Assembly (NCBI RefSeq): GCF_024323335.1
Contig: NC_066579.1
Span: forward strand, 129,999,354-130,063,353
Length of the DNA: 64,000 bases
From: Lathyrus oleraceus
Lineage: Eukaryota; Streptophyta; Magnoliopsida; Fabales; Fabaceae
Reading direction: 5' to 3'
This document shows, piece after piece, positions 1 to 8,481 of the stretch. Position 1 is the first letter of the stretch; each line of letters opens with the position of its first letter. Made by a program: the position numbers and the translations under genes. The notes under the pieces were generated by a model. That model was not told the DNA's origin. It saw only the letters and a program-made list of their open reading frames with translations, and searched no databases.

Positions 1-655
1 TGAGAACCCATCCATGAATGAGAACACCTTGTGTTGAGCGGTATTATCTACCAGAACATCAATGTGCGGAAGTGGAAAGTCATCCTTGGGGCTCGCTTTA
101 TTCAGGTCTCGGTAATCTACACACATTCGCACCTTACCATCCTTCTTTGGCACTGGTACCACATTAGCAACCCATTGAGGATAAGAAGTAACAGCCAGAA
201 AACCTGCATCAAATTGTTTCATCACCTCGGCTTTGATTTTCTCAGACATTTCAGGACGCATGCGACGAACCTTTTGCTTAACAGGACGACATTCTTCCCT
301 CGTTGGCAGCCGATGTACTACTATATCGGTATCCAGTCCTGGCATGTCGTCATAAGACCAAGCAAAAATCTCTACATAGTCATGCAACATCTGAATCAAC
401 CTTCTCTTGACACTGTTTTCCAAGCCTGCTCCTATTTTGACTTCTTTCTTGTTTACTTCAGTACCCAGATTTACAGTCTCAACTGACTCGTCGTGTGGCT
501 GTATAGTCCTTTCTTCCTGCAGTAACAGTCTGGCAAGTTCTCCAGGTACTTCACAATCTTCCACACTTCCATCCTCGGCTTGGTAGATCGGATTTTCAAA
601 GTCATAATGAACAGTAGTAGAACTATTGTCAACAAGATCCAGAGTGGGTATGGAT
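1..655 (-). CDS. R1 pol, N-terminal part: reverse transcriptase start (partial)
   Basis: An open minus-strand frame starts at the predicted splice acceptor (655) and continues past base 1. It encodes about 100 residues of linker, then the entry to the Ty3/gypsy RT domain. Visible motifs are the hydrophobic VVPVPKKDGKVRMCVDYRDL block and the following PKDDFPLPHID, ending in FSFMDGFS, the first part of the RT palm. The catalytic YVDD box lies outside the window. There is no ATG at the start, as expected if this exon is joined to gag-protease by splicing. The complementary plus-strand ORF at 31-486 is a shadow of this gene. No stop or frameshift is visible in these 218 codons. The product would copy the element RNA into DNA in a cytoplasmic particle. 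Confidence 0.88.
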
Positions 656-898
656 CTGCAATTCGTTACGTGAGTGTGTGTAAGAAAACATAGCTCGTTT
701 GGAAGATGACAGAAAAGACAAAGAGCGCAATATTTGAATGCAAAAAGTCCATTGATTTATTGAATATGAATATGCTTATGAAGATGACAAAACCCTTAAC
801 AAATTAGCTATTGTGCCCCGGGCATAGACACAACGCTTGGAGAAGTTCAATTGTAAAAAACAAAAATTTGCAACACTAAAATAGACAATAACAATTAC
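656..898 (-). other. Predicted spliced intron between protease and RT of R1
   Basis: The gag-protease frame ends at a TAA (895-897) and the RT frame has no start codon. A GT donor (GTAATT, first bases at 898-897) overlaps the last codon, and an AG acceptor (TTGCAG, ending at 656) lies in front of the RT exon. Removing these 243 nt deletes the stop codon and keeps the frame open across the junction. The intron is T-rich near the acceptor. Splicing at this place is known for Ogre elements; these exact borders are my inference from motif and frame. Confidence 0.72.
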
Positions 899-3800
899 TC
901 CTGACTAAAGGAAATCGGGATAGTGTCTTCAGCCTTCCAATTATTGAGTCCGTCACCAATTGTTGGGAAAATCCAGCTATCCAGGTCGCAATCGCTGTCA
1001 GCATCTTCTACAGCATTAATTTGACCCTTGTCAGAGCTGAACCCCAGGCCAAATTTGTCAGACTTGTACGGTACGTTGATCAATTGACCCCAGCCAGTAC
1101 GATCACCATCTTCAACCACGGCTTGAGCGTCCTTCAGAGAAATCATAGCAGGAGGAGCACGAATAACCTTGGGTACACAGGGAGTTGGCTTAAGGACAGG
1201 ATTGGTCGGAGGAACTACTTCAAATGACTGAGTCGGAGTCTCAAAGAATTCACCATCCATCTCGACGTATCTGAAGGTATGCACACTACTAACAATATAC
1301 TCTTCTTCCCCACACACAGTGACAATCTTGCCCTCCGTTGGATACCTCAGCTTTTGATGGAGAGATGAAGCTACAGCACCTGACCCATGAATCCAAGGGC
1401 GTCCCAGTAAGCAGGAATAGGCAGGACGAATGTTCATTACATGGAAGGTAGTATTGAAGACTTGAGGTCCTATCCTGATAGGAAGGACTACTTCGCCATG
1501 GACAACACTCTTCGCACCATCGTAAGCACGTACCACAATGTCACTAGGTTTCAGTTCAATGCTTTTACAATCCAGCTTATCCAGCACAGCTGTCGGCAGC
1601 ACATTCAAGGAAGAGCCATTATCGATCAACACATGAGACAAAGTGATTCCCCCACACTCAATGGAGATATGCAGGGCTTTATTGTGATTCTTTCCTGCTG
1701 GTGTCAGATCAGCGTCGGAAAAGCCTAGGCCATTGTCAACAGCCAAGTGAGCAACATAATGTTCGAACTGATCGACAGATGTCTCCTGAGGTACATGAGC
1801 GGTCTTCAAGAATTTTATCAATGCATTGGCATGAGGTTCAGAAGATAATAGCAAGGATAACATTGAGATCTTAGACGGGGTACGCCCCAACTGTTCTACC
1901 ACATCGAAATCACTCTTGCGGATGATTTTCAGCACTTCTTCCATTTTCTGTTTGGCAACATCTTCGGGAGTAACTTCGACCGGTGCCTCTGACTGAGGAG
2001 GATCGACTGGTTCCTTTCCTCGAGTTTCAAGGACCGGAGGTGAGATTTCCGGAGAGAAAATCCTTCCACTTCGAGTAATTTTACTAGTCCCAACGATGCC
2101 ATTAGGATTAGTAGAATTGTCAATTTGCTTTACGCCATGGACGTAAACATCACCGCCATAATTCCACGGAATAGCTTTGCTTGAGGAATACGGGATCGGG
2201 CCAGGTGTAGTAATGATTAGGGGAGCTACCCTGGGCTTGGCAATAATTTTCACAGGCGCTTTAGTAGCGGTAATCTTCACTGGAACTTTGGATCTAACGA
2301 TCACAGATATTTCTTCAATGGGATTTTCCGCCTTAGGCATCCTTTCGAAGAGAACTGTACGATCATCTATCAGCCGTTGAATACCACTCTTCAACTCCCA
2401 ACAATCATCTGGTTGAAGTATGCAGAGATTGCAATCTTCAGCACAACCTGGAAATAAACCAGCTTGCAACAAATTCCTCTTTATGATCTGGAGAGGAGAT
2501 GTTAAGTCAGCCACATTAGAAATGTGAGAATCGTCATCCACGGCATTAACCGTCTTGTCATGATTAGGCATAGGAGCAGTGATGACATTAGGAGTCTCCG
2601 GAGGCTCAAACTCAATTTCTCCAGCTTCGATCATATCCTGAATCTTATTCTTCAGTGACCAGCAATCGTTTGTATCATGCCCGGGGCTATCGGAGTGATA
2701 AGCACACCTGGCATTGGGATTATAACGAGAAGAAGTAGTGTTGGGATTCGCAGGAGGATCTCTGAGTGTAATCAAATTTTCCTTTAGCATTCCCTGCAGT
2801 GCCTGTGCCAAGGTCATATTGATCCTGGTAAACTGCCTTCTTGGCCTGTCTTGTTTGGGCTGGAAGTTTTGAGATGGTGGTGCTGCAATCGTAACTGCTC
2901 CGATGTCATGGTCACGGTTTTTCTTGTTACGACCCTTTTGACCATACACAGCATTTGATTCATTCCTCCCCTGATAGGACCTTTTGGTGCTTGCAGAGGC
3001 AGCCGCCTGTATCTTTCCACTTCGGATGCCGCTTTCAACACGTTCACCTGTCAATATAAGTTCAGTGAAACCTGATGAAGAACTTCCCAGTAGATGGCTG
3101 TAGAATGGGCCGGTCAGTGTGCCCATGAACATATCCACCAATTCTCTGTCAGTCATAGGGGGTTTGACTCTGCCAGCCAAATCTCTCCACTTTTGAGCAT
3201 ATTCTTTAAAGCTTTCTTTAGATCCCATAGTCATATTCTGCAGCTGTAGCCGGGTAGGCGCTAGTTCAGAGTTATACTGGTACTGTTTATAGAAAGCTGT
3301 TGCTAAATCAGTCCAGGTGCGGATGTCAGAGCTCTCGAGCTGATAATACCATTCCAACTGTGTGCCAGACAGGCTCTCTTGGAAGAAATGGATCCATAGC
3401 TTCTTGTCAGTGGTATGCAGCTGAATCTTTCTCACATAAGCTCTCATATGCATCTGAGGACAAGACGCACCATCGTACTTAGTGAAAGTGGGGATTTTGA
3501 ATTTGCGAGGAATGGTCACATCGGAGACCAGACCCAAACTTTCGAAATCCAGACCGGGCGCCTTCTGACCCTCCATAGCTAGCATACGTTCTTCCAGCAA
3601 CTTGTACTTATCATCTCTTGGAGAGTACTGTTCATTTTCATAATCTTCATCGTCATCCTCAGGGTTGGAGAAATCAGCATTCTCTTCCTCTGAATCATTC
3701 TCCGCCCCCTCTTCTGGACCATTCGGGATTCCAAACTTGACTGTTGCGGCCTGTCCTTTACGCCTTCTTCCCGGGTTAATGAAACTCACAGCTTTCTTGT

Positions 3801-3921
3801 CTTTCTTCTTTTCGAGCAAAAGAGCCTTCAGTTCCTCCTGCCCCTTGGATAAGCTTAGCATCATCTCCTGGAATTGAGCATTCTGAGTCTGGAGATCTTT
3901 GACAGTTTGTTCGAGATCCAT
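895..3921 (-). CDS. R1 gag-protease polyprotein (1008 codons)
   Basis: This open frame encodes the capsid/nucleocapsid part and aspartic protease of an Ogre element. The N-terminus (about residues 1-130) has a short coiled-coil-like start, a lysine-rich patch and an acidic stretch. A retrotransposon gag domain lies at roughly 150-290 (FYKQYQYNSELAPTRL..., WRDLAGRVKPPMTD). Two Cys/His-rich segments at about 405-420 and 490-510, each followed by a conserved DCWxLK...I sequence, replace normal CCHC knuckles. The protease active site is IDNGSSLNVLP, with catalytic Asp at residue 767. DNG rather than DTG/DSG is usual in Tat/Ogre. Start is the first ATG, next to a lysine/glutamine-rich leader typical of the family. 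The stop would be removed by splicing of the 656-898 intron. No internal stop or frameshift is seen. Antisense ORFs here are shadows. Confidence 0.93.
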   Translation of the reverse strand: MDLEQTVKDLQTQNAQFQEMMLSLSKGQEELKALLLEKKKDKKAVSFINPGRRRKGQAATVKFGIPNGPEEGAENDSEEENADFSNPEDDDEDYENEQYSPRDDKYKLLEERMLAMEGQKAPGLDFESLGLVSDVTIPRKFKIPTFTKYDGASCPQMHMRAYVRKIQLHTTDKKLWIHFFQESLSGTQLEWYYQLESSDIRTWTDLATAFYKQYQYNSELAPTRLQLQNMTMGSKESFKEYAQKWRDLAGRVKPPMTDRELVDMFMGTLTGPFYSHLLGSSSSGFTELILTGERVESGIRSGKIQAAASASTKRSYQGRNESNAVYGQKGRNKKNRDHDIGAVTIAAPPSQNFQPKQDRPRRQFTRINMTLAQALQGMLKENLITLRDPPANPNTTSSRYNPNARCAYHSDSPGHDTNDCWSLKNKIQDMIEAGEIEFEPPETPNVITAPMPNHDKTVNAVDDDSHISNVADLTSPLQIIKRNLLQAGLFPGCAEDCNLCILQPDDCWELKSGIQRLIDDRTVLFERMPKAENPIEEISVIVRSKVPVKITATKAPVKIIAKPRVAPLIITTPGPIPYSSSKAIPWNYGGDVYVHGVKQIDNSTNPNGIVGTSKITRSGRIFSPEISPPVLETRGKEPVDPPQSEAPVEVTPEDVAKQKMEEVLKIIRKSDFDVVEQLGRTPSKISMLSLLLSSEPHANALIKFLKTAHVPQETSVDQFEHYVAHLAVDNGLGFSDADLTPAGKNHNKALHISIECGGITLSHVLIDNGSSLNVLPTAVLDKLDCKSIELKPSDIVVRAYDGAKSVVHGEVVLPIRIGPQVFNTTFHVMNIRPAYSCLLGRPWIHGSGAVASSLHQKLRYPTEGKIVTVCGEEEYIVSSVHTFRYVEMDGEFFETPTQSFEVVPPTNPVLKPTPCVPKVIRAPPAMISLKDAQAVVEDGDRTGWGQLINVPYKSDKFGLGFSSDKGQINAVEDADSDCDLDSWIFPTIGDGLNNWKAEDTIPISFSQE

Positions 3922-4133
3922 TTTTCTGTTTGCAATGAAGACCGTGAGAACATTGAACTTGTAGAATACCTGTTATGCAGTGTTATGTTATGCTATGCAA
4001 TGTATGAAATGTTTTCAAGGACTTTTGGAATTTAACTTTGCGTAAATCACCAACGAGAGAGAAATGTTTATTGCTAATTTCTTTGATCAATGTTCATTAC
4101 AAAAGGAATAATAATAAAAATACAAATGAAAGC

Positions 4134-5462
4134 TCAAGTCTCCCAGGGGCGACTTCTTTTTGGGCGAAGATACGCATTGAGTCTTCGTTCCTCATTAAGC
4201 TGACTGGTAAATTCTAACACTTTCTTCCTTTCTGCGACGAACTGAGTCTCGAAAGTATCCCTTTCTTCTCTCAACTGGATCCAGGATCTCTTTAGTTCCT
4301 CAACATTGGTAGGCATATCTGGATAAGGAATGATCTGAGGAGCACCTCCTTCAGCTTCAGGTTCGACAATCTGAGGTCCGATTGCAAGATATGGCATGAC
4401 AAGTTCACGAGCTCTGGCGCGTACCCATCTGAGATAAGGTTCCATAGGAATAGAATTTTTCTGTCCTAAAATACCTCTCTTCACCATGCCCCAAGCTCGT
4501 ACAAATCTTTGACGGAGGCCTTGGGAATCGTTGTCATAGTCGAACACAATGCCTTCGATGATCATTTCATGTGGACCATCTCTTCGAGCACAACCAAACT
4601 GTCGCAGAGCTAAAGCAGGATTATAAGTAATACCTCCTCTTATTCCTAGGAGTGGTACATTAGGGAACTCGCCACAACGGTCAATGATGGTAACATTTTC
4701 CTTGAACTGAGGACACCAACAGATGTTTGGGTGGGAGAGCGACATTATCCTTTGAGACCATTTCAAATTCTGCTCGTTCTTCAAGACCGATTGAGGAAGG
4801 TGCGAAATAAACCACCTAGACAACAAAGGTATGCAGCACATGAGAGTCCCTTGCTTCTTCATGGTACGAGTGTGGAGGGAATGCAAAATGTCTCCCAGCA
4901 AGGTGGGCACAGGGTTATGAGTGAGAAATATCTTAATAGCATTCATGTCTATGAATTAGTCTGGATTAGGAAATAACACCAAACCGTAGATTAGTAATGC
5001 TAGGACATCTTCGAAAGCGTGGACATCCATAACTTTTAGGAATTCCCGGGCCTTATTTATCAGAAATTTGGCCAGTAAACCCTTAACTCCACTCCTTGTT
5101 ACCCAATTAGCTTCAATGTCGGACTTCGTCATGTGTAAAGCTGCGGCAACTTCTTCAGACTTCGGAACCTTTTCTAAACCACTGAAAGGTATTTGATCAA
5201 GGATAGGTATCCCAAGCAGTCTGGAGAATTCTTCCAGTGTAGGTACCAACTGATAATCTAGGAATGTGAAGCAATGATGTTTAGGATCGAAGAACTGGAA
5301 TAAAACTCTCATCATATCTTCTTTGAAACCAGTGGTAACCAAATTGAGGAGAGAACCGTGTTTCTTGATGAACTGGGCATGATCGGAAAGTTCTGACACT
5401 AAGTTCTTGAGTTGAGGAGAGATTGCTACAAGATTAATCCGGATGGTCTTCCTGGGAGCCAT
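4134..5462 (-). pseudogene. R1 ORF1 of unknown function, one in-frame stop
   Basis: This is the extra gene that Ogre elements carry between the 5' UTR and gag. It starts at ATG 5460-5462 (MAPRKTIRINL...) and runs about 442 codons. A single in-frame TAA at 4956-4958 splits it into 168 and 270 residues. Both halves are in the same frame, so one substitution could explain the break. The N-terminal half (FDPKHHCFTFLDYQLVPTLEEFSRLLGI) resembles the plant mobile domain shared with some plant transposon-derived proteins. The second half has the WFISHLP, NVPLLGIRGGI and SQGLRQRFVRAW blocks I associate with Ogre ORF1, and ends in a charged, coiled-coil-like tail. Its biochemical role is not known. A 212 bp spacer separates it from gag. 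Confidence 0.82.
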
Positions 5463-6157
5463 AGCTTTACAAAACAGAGCAAACTTGAATCCCTAAGTCC
5501 TTGAAATGGTTAGTACAATGTTATGATGTCATGATGTTATGATGTTATGAGGTTAAATAAATAACAAGCACAAGCAAGTCACACAACCATCATTCCTAGG
5601 TTTTAAGGCTTGCATGAGTTCCATAGGTAAGTACCCTCCCCACTGAGGTTTAGTTGGTTCAACCTGTCCTAGAATAGTAACCGGGTTCTAAAAGGATCTC
5701 CAATCATTGACCTTCCTTTAAGTCCACTTCAGTGCAACACCAAGTGGTTGACCGAAGCTTCCCTAAAGTCCAATCTCAAGGAGTGTAGTATCGAGTCTCA
5801 ACCAACCCCAGTCGGAACCGAAGTCAGTTATCTCACTACTTTCTAATGGCCAGGATGAGTCAATTAGGGTTCTAAAGGTCTGGTTAATGCTTTGATGACA
5901 CCACGCGGAAGCCAAATTTCTCCCCAAGTAAACATGAGGAGCATCAGGACATCCAAAGTGTCACATTAACCGTAGCCATCATTTTAACCATTCCAGTATA
6001 CGCCGGATAGTCGCGATGATCTATTGCTACTTACCTAAGGTACACTAGATCCGGGTGTAGGATCTTTCACTCAAAAATACCCAAGCAATCCCTTAAAAGT
6101 AAATCAGACAATTTGGAATAAGTGATCTTGTTTTTAAGGTAACCTCTCTTTTTAGTG
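5463..6157 (-). other. R1 untranslated leader between PBS and ORF1
   Basis: This is about 0.7 kb of non-coding leader. Just upstream of the ORF1 start it contains a short ATG-rich run (about 5518-5552: repeated ATGTTATGATGTCATG-like units). The rest shows many short CCTAG/AACC words but no reading frame. A long leader of this kind normally contains the packaging and dimerisation signals; none can be pinpointed from one sequence. Confidence 0.6.
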
Positions 6158-6175
6158 TCCCCAGCAGAGTCGCCA
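6158..6175 (-). promoter_or_regulatory. R1 primer binding site, tRNA-Arg type
   Basis: Minus-strand TGGCGACTCTGCTGGGGA begins four bases after the 5' LTR end. From memory this is the tRNA-Arg-complementary site used by Ogre/Tat elements. Its position fixes the LTR boundary at 6180 and the minus-strand orientation of R1. Confidence 0.8.
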
Positions 6176-6330
6176 GTTCTGTCATTCGGTGAACTGACTA
6201 GGGGTATTTTGCTTTTTATCGCAATGTCGCGGATAGCAAGAGTCGCCACCGACTTTTCTTTTATCCAATAAGGAAAGGTGGAAAAGAACAGGAAAGACCT
6301 CAATAGATTTTAGGTTCGGGAGGTACATTA

Positions 6331-6377
6331 TACAAAGGGAAGGTGTTAGCACCCTTTGTATCCATGGTTATCCATGG
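6331..6377 (-). ncRNA. Conserved two-hairpin element near the R1 LTR end
   Basis: A 9-bp stem (TACAAAGGG 6331-6339 with CCCTTTGTA 6352-6360) encloses GGTGTTAGCA. One T follows, then a 6-bp stem CCATGG (6362-6367)/CCATGG (6372-6377) with a 4-nt loop. The same layout with changed stem bases recurs in R12 (50819-50866) and R14 (57883-57930), always 150-225 nt from the LTR 3' end. A role in the element RNA is inferred. Confidence 0.6.
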
Positions 6378-7873
6378 GCTCTTAATTGCTGGATCACTTA
6401 TATTTTTGTCTGAAAAGTGTTGGTGAATTGCTTAAAAATGTTTGAAAGAGAGTTTAACTTTGTAATGATTCTCGTATGAATGTATACAAAGTGTTTATCT
6501 CGTTTGATTTTGAAAGCGGTTTAGAAAAGGTATAACTTGGTAATGATTCTAGTGTGAATGTATACCAAGTGTGACGTGTGAAAAATGTTTTAGGTTGTGA
6601 GTCAGCAATTAAGAGTTATACCTATCCGAGGTCTTTGTGGGCATTTCCTATCCTGAGGAGGGTAAAACTGTCCTTACTATTGAGAAGTAAGTAATTTTAT
6701 CCTTTGGATATAAAGGGACATCGTAGGATCATCGCTTGGTCATTGAAGGCAACATTTGTAAGGATACCTTAGCATTCAGAGGGACGATCATCATTTAACC
6801 GTAGGCTACACCGAAGGGTCATCGAGGGGCAAAATCATTCGAGGGCAACATCCGAGGGACTATGATTTATGTTATGATGATTTAATCGAAGGGTCTTTGC
6901 TAAGTGTATCCCCACGTTCGCGGGACATGACCGTAATACCGTAATACCGTAAGGCAACAAAGAGAGGTCCAAGGTCACATATTCAAAGGCCATGTTTTAC
7001 AATTAAGTATTTAAGATGAATTTCCACATTAAAATTAATTAGGCAATTAGGATGAATCTCCCCATTAAAATTAATTAGTTCGGAATCCATCTCCATAAGG
7101 GTATCCCTCAAATAAAGTGGAATACCTAGCAAGCCACCTTCTTCGGGAGTATGTGAGCCCTTACAAAATTCCGCAAACAGGTCAGAATACCAAATGGGGT
7201 GCAATCAAGAGTTGCACCAAAGCAGTAATAGTATCAGGTAAACAAAGCATGGTTATAATAAAACAGGTCAGATGGGCAAAGATCAAAACAGAGCGAAAAA
7301 CAGCGGCATCCATTACAACAATTCAAGGTATCCAGGCATACTTAAGTCCACATGCAAAACCTCAAATATATTTATGAATTCAATTATGGTATCATGTGTG
7401 AATTCGGAACATAAAGCGGCGATAGTAACGCAAACCTGTTTGCAATTGAATTGCAACCTTGAATTGGCCGATCGGATCGAATTGAGCGGTGCCGCCGGCT
7501 TTTCCTTCAGGGTTTCCTTTAGGGTTACTCGGAATAAGTTAAACAGTAGTCCTGAACACTCCACCACAAGCCGGTAGGATTTGTTCTTGGATTCTTCAAC
7601 TAAACAACAAATTAAAACGAAGGAAATAAACTAGATCCTAACGTAAGGTTAGATCCGGTAAAAAGGTACACAATAGTTTCCGTTGTAGAAACTATTGTGC
7701 GAAAAGAATTAACTAAATGCTAAAAAGGAAATAGGAAATTGCAAGGGAAATAGTGTAGAACTCGTAGGAAAAACAATGCCTAAGCTGCTGGAAAAGAAAA
7801 TATGCAAAAGCGAAAACGGCAAAGGAAAAAATGTGGAAAAGCTTCGGGGGGGCCCCTTTTTGTTTTGCAAGTA

Positions 7874-7888
7874 GCTATTTATATATGC
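7874..7888 (-). promoter_or_regulatory. Candidate TATA box of R1 LTR
   Basis: Minus-strand GCATATATAAATAGC is a strong plant TATA box. It lies about 130-230 nt downstream of the palindrome cluster at 8019-8106 and 1.7 kb before the LTR end. Confidence 0.6.
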
Positions 7889-8018
7889 TTCAGTAACCGC
7901 TTCTGCTGCCAAAAAGGTCTTCAACGTGCATAAAAGCATGGCGTGGATATAGGGCTCAACACTCCCTCAACGCTCAACGTCTCTGAGGCGTTCCTTGCGC
8001 CAAAAATGTAGGGAAATG

Positions 8019-8106
8019 GTGTGACGTTCGTCACACCATGTGTGACGTCCGTCACAGGGGTGTGCAAGGCGTGACGCTCGTCACAGCCTCTGTGACGCTC
8101 GTCACA
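8019..8106 (-). promoter_or_regulatory. Four TGACG..CGTCA palindromes upstream of the R1 TATA box
   Basis: Four near-perfect inverted repeats lie in 88 bp: GTGTGACGTTCGTCACAC (8019-8036), TGTGACGTCCGTCACA (8041-8056), GTGACGCTCGTCAC (8071-8084) and TGTGACGCTCGTCACA (8091-8106). TGACG is the core recognised by plant TGA-type bZIP dimers, so transcription-factor binding is a reasonable but untested reading. Confidence 0.6.
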
Positions 8107-8481
8107 GGTGCAACACCTGTGTTCTTGTACTTTGGGCTGGGCTTTGCTATTTGGTTCGTTTTCTCTCCTTTTTGCACCTCTTTTCCTCCATTTTTACTTG
8201 TGCTTCCAAATAAGCCACCTGAGACAAATAGGAAGAAAATACCGCGTAATATCTAACAACATAAAGTGAACTGAAATAAATAATGATAAAATTTAATTGA
8301 ATTAAGTCCTAAAATATGATATAATTTCATGTTATCACTAGGCGAGCGTGTAGCGAACAGGCCAGTTTGGGTCATTCGTGAGCTGGGCCTTCGTTCCTTT
8401 AAGATCAGTGTCATAAAAATGAGTCGGAGTGTCCTGAAAAAATGTCTTGAAATATTAATGGGCAAATTTTGGGGTATGACA

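Larger units (their letters stand above)
1..8481 (-). mobile_element. R1: Ogre/Tat-lineage Ty3/gypsy retrotransposon, 5' two-thirds only
   Basis: Reading on the minus strand from 8481 downwards, the order is a 2.3 kb 5' LTR, a primer binding site, an extra ORF1, gag-protease, a predicted intron and the start of reverse transcriptase, which runs off the window at base 1. An extra ORF before gag plus an intron between protease and RT is the established hallmark of Ogre elements. R1 interrupts another Ogre LTR (R2, 8482-11918). The base next to the LTR is followed by ATATG, which would be the target duplication, but the partner copy lies outside the window. ORF1 carries one stop codon, while gag-protease and the visible pol are open, so the insertion is probably not old. 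RNase H, integrase and the 3' LTR are not in the window. Confidence 0.88.
6180..8481 (-). repeat. R1 5' LTR (2302 bp)
   Basis: In element orientation the LTR begins TGTCATACCCC (at 8481) and ends ...CGAATGACA (at 6180), so its tips form the inverted repeat TGTCAT/ATGACA. It has a TATA box about 600 bp from its start, a palindrome cluster above it and a two-hairpin structure near its end. It carries no credible genes; small ORFs at 6067-6303, 6983-7577, 7709-7939 and 8038-8256 are chance or antisense frames. The left border is fixed by the PBS. The right border rests on the TGTCATACCCC start and on the switch to sequence homologous to R12. Confidence 0.78.

Noticed and set aside
31..486. 151-codon plus-strand ORF
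   Set aside because: Antisense shadow of the R1 reverse transcriptase frame; its composition has no family features.
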